This document shows positions 62,472 through 64,000 of a stretch of DNA of 64,000 nucleotides, piece after piece. The stretch covers positions 1-64,000 of the forward strand of contig NZ_JAGKSP010000005.1 in NCBI RefSeq assembly GCF_017942085.1. The letters run 5' to 3'. The position numbers and the translations under genes were made by a program. Source of the stretch: Paenibacillus lignilyticus (GTDB lineage: Bacteria > Bacillota > Bacilli > Paenibacillales > Paenibacillaceae). Within the stretch, counting starts at the first letter, position 1. Every line of letters begins with the position of its first letter. The notes under the pieces are model-generated. The model had not been told where the DNA came from. It did not search any database and saw only the letters and a program-made list of their open reading frames with translations.

Positions 62472-63554
62472 TTAGGACGTATGTCCGAGTTTGTGAACCT
62501 CTGCAAAATAATTGCGGTTATACAATAAACTCGGATGTGCCGGGTTATAAGTCAATGCAATTTCATTATGGGTATGCGCGGCTTCGAATTGACCCGTTCT
62601 GTCATAACACAAACAAAGCTGCAGATGCGGGTACCACGTTGAGGTTGCGTTGTTCACCATGCCCATTGTAGCCGGCTGGGGCACCTCTGTTGCTTGGCGA
62701 TACCAGAAAATCGCGGTTTCATAGTGTTTCTCTTCGAAGAAATAAGCCCCAATCGCACAGGACACGTCCGGTCGCGGGCGCTCGTACAGAAGCGCGCGAG
62801 TGAGCGAAGAGAACTGCATGTCTTTGTTTGCCAGCCGCCCATAACACTCAGACATCTTGAGACAAGCTTGAATATTGTCTTCGATCCATCCTTGGCCGGA
62901 ATTGAGCATTTTGTCATAATAAACGACGGCTTGTTCATCCAAACGATGGTCGCGAAGCTCATTGGCGTAGTAATACAAGTCCCGAATGGAGAATTCTTCG
63001 CCTGCTTCTTGACGCTTCTGATAGATTTTCAGATTCCGGTCGGTGTATGTTTTCTCCTTCTTATGCGTGACACAAACATCGCTATCCAGTGCCGGCCCCC
63101 AAGCATTCAAATACTCGTGAACCGGCCCGATCCACTGAAAGCCGCATGCTCTTCGCACAAGCCGATTGCGTCGCAAGCTGGACGTCACTTTGCCGGCATT
63201 ATCGAAGCCCAGGTTGTAGGGCATCGTCACGCGATCAATAGCAGCCGTCAGTACCTGCTTCAGCAGCTTGAAGCGCAGCCGATCTTCTTCCTCGATGGTA
63301 TCATCGGCATCCAGCCATAGGATATAATCCTTCGTTGCATGCTGAAAAGCAAAGTTGCGCGCAGCAGCGAAGTCATCGATCCATTCGAAATCATAGATGT
63401 TTTCCGTGAACTTGCGGGCAATTTCCTTCGTGCGGTCAACGGATCCCGTATCGATGATATTGATCTCATCCACCAAATCATGGATAGATAAGAGGCATCG
63501 TTCCAGAGCATACTCTTCGTCACGCACAATCATGCATAGGCTTATCGTAACCAT
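62472..63554 (-). CDS. Family 2 glycosyltransferase with TPR tail
   Basis: A 360-residue protein. The GT2 domain (1-200) starts ISLCMIVRDEEYALERCLLSIHDLVDEINIIDTGSVDRT and holds the DxD in ILWLDADDTIEE near 82; FQWIGPVHEYL near 140 is the family's acceptor motif. Tetratricopeptide-like helices follow, with LCYDRTGQFEAAHTHNEIALTYNPAHPSLLYNRNYFAE at the end, nearly the same ending as in the gene at 60379. It belongs to the group with SunS-like and spore-coat glycosyltransferases. GGAGG precedes ATG. Confidence 0.87.
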   Translation of the reverse strand: MVTISLCMIVRDEEYALERCLLSIHDLVDEINIIDTGSVDRTKEIARKFTENIYDFEWIDDFAAARNFAFQHATKDYILWLDADDTIEEEDRLRFKLLKQVLTAAIDRVTMPYNLGFDNAGKVTSSLRRNRLVRRACGFQWIGPVHEYLNAWGPALDSDVCVTHKKEKTYTDRNLKIYQKRQEAGEEFSIRDLYYYANELRDHRLDEQAVVYYDKMLNSGQGWIEDNIQACLKMSECYGRLANKDMQFSSLTRALLYERPRPDVSCAIGAYFFEEKHYETAIFWYRQATEVPQPATMGMVNNATSTWYPHLQLCLCYDRTGQFEAAHTHNEIALTYNPAHPSLLYNRNYFAEVHKLGHTS

Positions 63555-63670
63555 TTGTCCCTGCTGCAGCCTCCTTCATTCAGCCCAAAGACAGCTTACA
63601 TCTCTCTCCGTTATAACTATGCTTTTCTCATGGCAGTTGTTAAGGCGCGAGGGATTATTTGGAAGCTTAC

Positions 63671-64000
63671 TCAACGGGTAATTGCCTTCTTCAGCAACGC
63701 GCGGAAACAGCTCAGACCGCCCCATTGCTCGGTGTGCAGGACATTCTCCGGTATGGTCGTATCTACGGCGCCGACAAATTCAAATCCGGATAGCGACATG
63801 ATCAACTGGAAGTAAGCAAGATTAACGGTAGGGTAATCCAGCGTGATTACGACAGCGCCATCATCTTTCAAGGTGCGATGAAATTCATGCATGGCAAGTA
63901 GAGCGTCGGAGGGACTTAAATGCTCCATAACGGAGATGCAAAATATTTTATCGAATAGGCGGTCTCTGTAGGGAAGTTCAGCGAGACTGGCTTGTTGGAG
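63671..64000 (-). CDS. SAM-dependent methyltransferase, C-terminal part (cut by window edge)
   Basis: The frame runs through the right edge without a start: the visible 109 residues read YRDRLFDKIFCISVMEHLSPSDALLAMHEFHRTLKDDGAVVITLDYP, the motif IV-VI part of a class I methyltransferase (CISVMEHL is a hallmark). The SAM-binding loop lies outside the window. It is upstream of, and on the same strand as, the glycosyltransferase genes, so it may belong to the same glycan cluster. Confidence 0.82.
   Translation of the reverse strand, partial: LQQASLAELPYRDRLFDKIFCISVMEHLSPSDALLAMHEFHRTLKDDGAVVITLDYPTVNLAYFQLIMSLSGFEFVGAVDTTIPENVLHTEQWGGLSCFRALLKKAITR

Overview
The window looks like the chromosome of a Paenibacillus-type member of the Bacillales (Paenibacillus or a close relative such as Cohnella). 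The signs are an S-layer-homology protein, a yojF-bshB2 bacillithiol pair, a stalk-domain lipoprotein, a YesM/YesN-type two-component system, a LplB/YtcP-type sugar importer with no ATPase gene of its own, and frequent AGGAGG-like ribosome sites with ATG, GTG or TTG starts. I see no rRNA, tRNA, CRISPR array or intact insertion sequence. The genus is an inference from gene content only.

1-16 kb is mixed housekeeping and accessory DNA: a stalk-domain lipoprotein, a shikimate-kinase-like protein, a HAD hydrolase, a DUF4184 membrane protein, an acetyltransferase, a secreted protein with its SLH partner, and an AT-rich island (6.1-7.3 kb) that looks like a decayed toxin/immunity locus. Then follow an ATP-grasp ligase, hisC, a frameshifted PQQ-type beta-propeller gene, an ABC-2 exporter, yojF-bshB2 and an acyl-CoA dehydrogenase. 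16-25 kb holds an AraC/GyrI-type regulator, a VOC protein, a lone primase-polymerase-like gene, a DUF4362 lipoprotein, an MFS transporter, a ParB-like protein, an SDR, a winged-helix protein, an RNase H-like protein and a methyltransferase. 25.0-25.7 kb is an array of hairpins with an exact 113-bp period.

25.7-32.0 kb is an unusual operon under a divergent FCD-type GntR regulator. It encodes a solute-binding-protein homologue with no export signal, two paralogous class III CoA-transferases, a fuconolactonase-type amidohydrolase, an L-rhamnose/L-fucose-type mutarotase and a MaoC hydratase. Two identical 17-bp operator-like sites flank a C/T-rich microsatellite in the divergent control region.

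32.1-55.0 kb is a glycan-utilisation locus: a YesN/YesM-type two-component system, two paralogous sugar-binding lipoproteins around a permease pair, a GH2 beta-mannosidase-like enzyme, a very large secreted beta-helix protein, a GH35 beta-galactosidase-like enzyme, an intracellular beta-helix enzyme resembling GH141, and a GH29 alpha-L-fucosidase. Three promoters in this locus (before the permeases, the secreted beta-helix gene and the GH35 gene) share one conserved box of about 25 bp placed 47-48 bp upstream of a TATACT -10 element. This looks like a locus-specific activator regulon, with the YesN-type regulator the obvious candidate. Fucose freed by the fucosidase could feed the mutarotase/lactonase operon next door, so the two neighbourhoods may form one pathway.

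55.0-64.0 kb holds a degenerate Rieske gene, a prolyl-aminopeptidase-like hydrolase, an AAC(3)-type acetyltransferase, a divergent FtsH-like AAA protease, a GNAT protein and, on the minus strand, three glycosyltransferase genes (two with TPR-like tails) preceded by a methyltransferase cut by the window edge.
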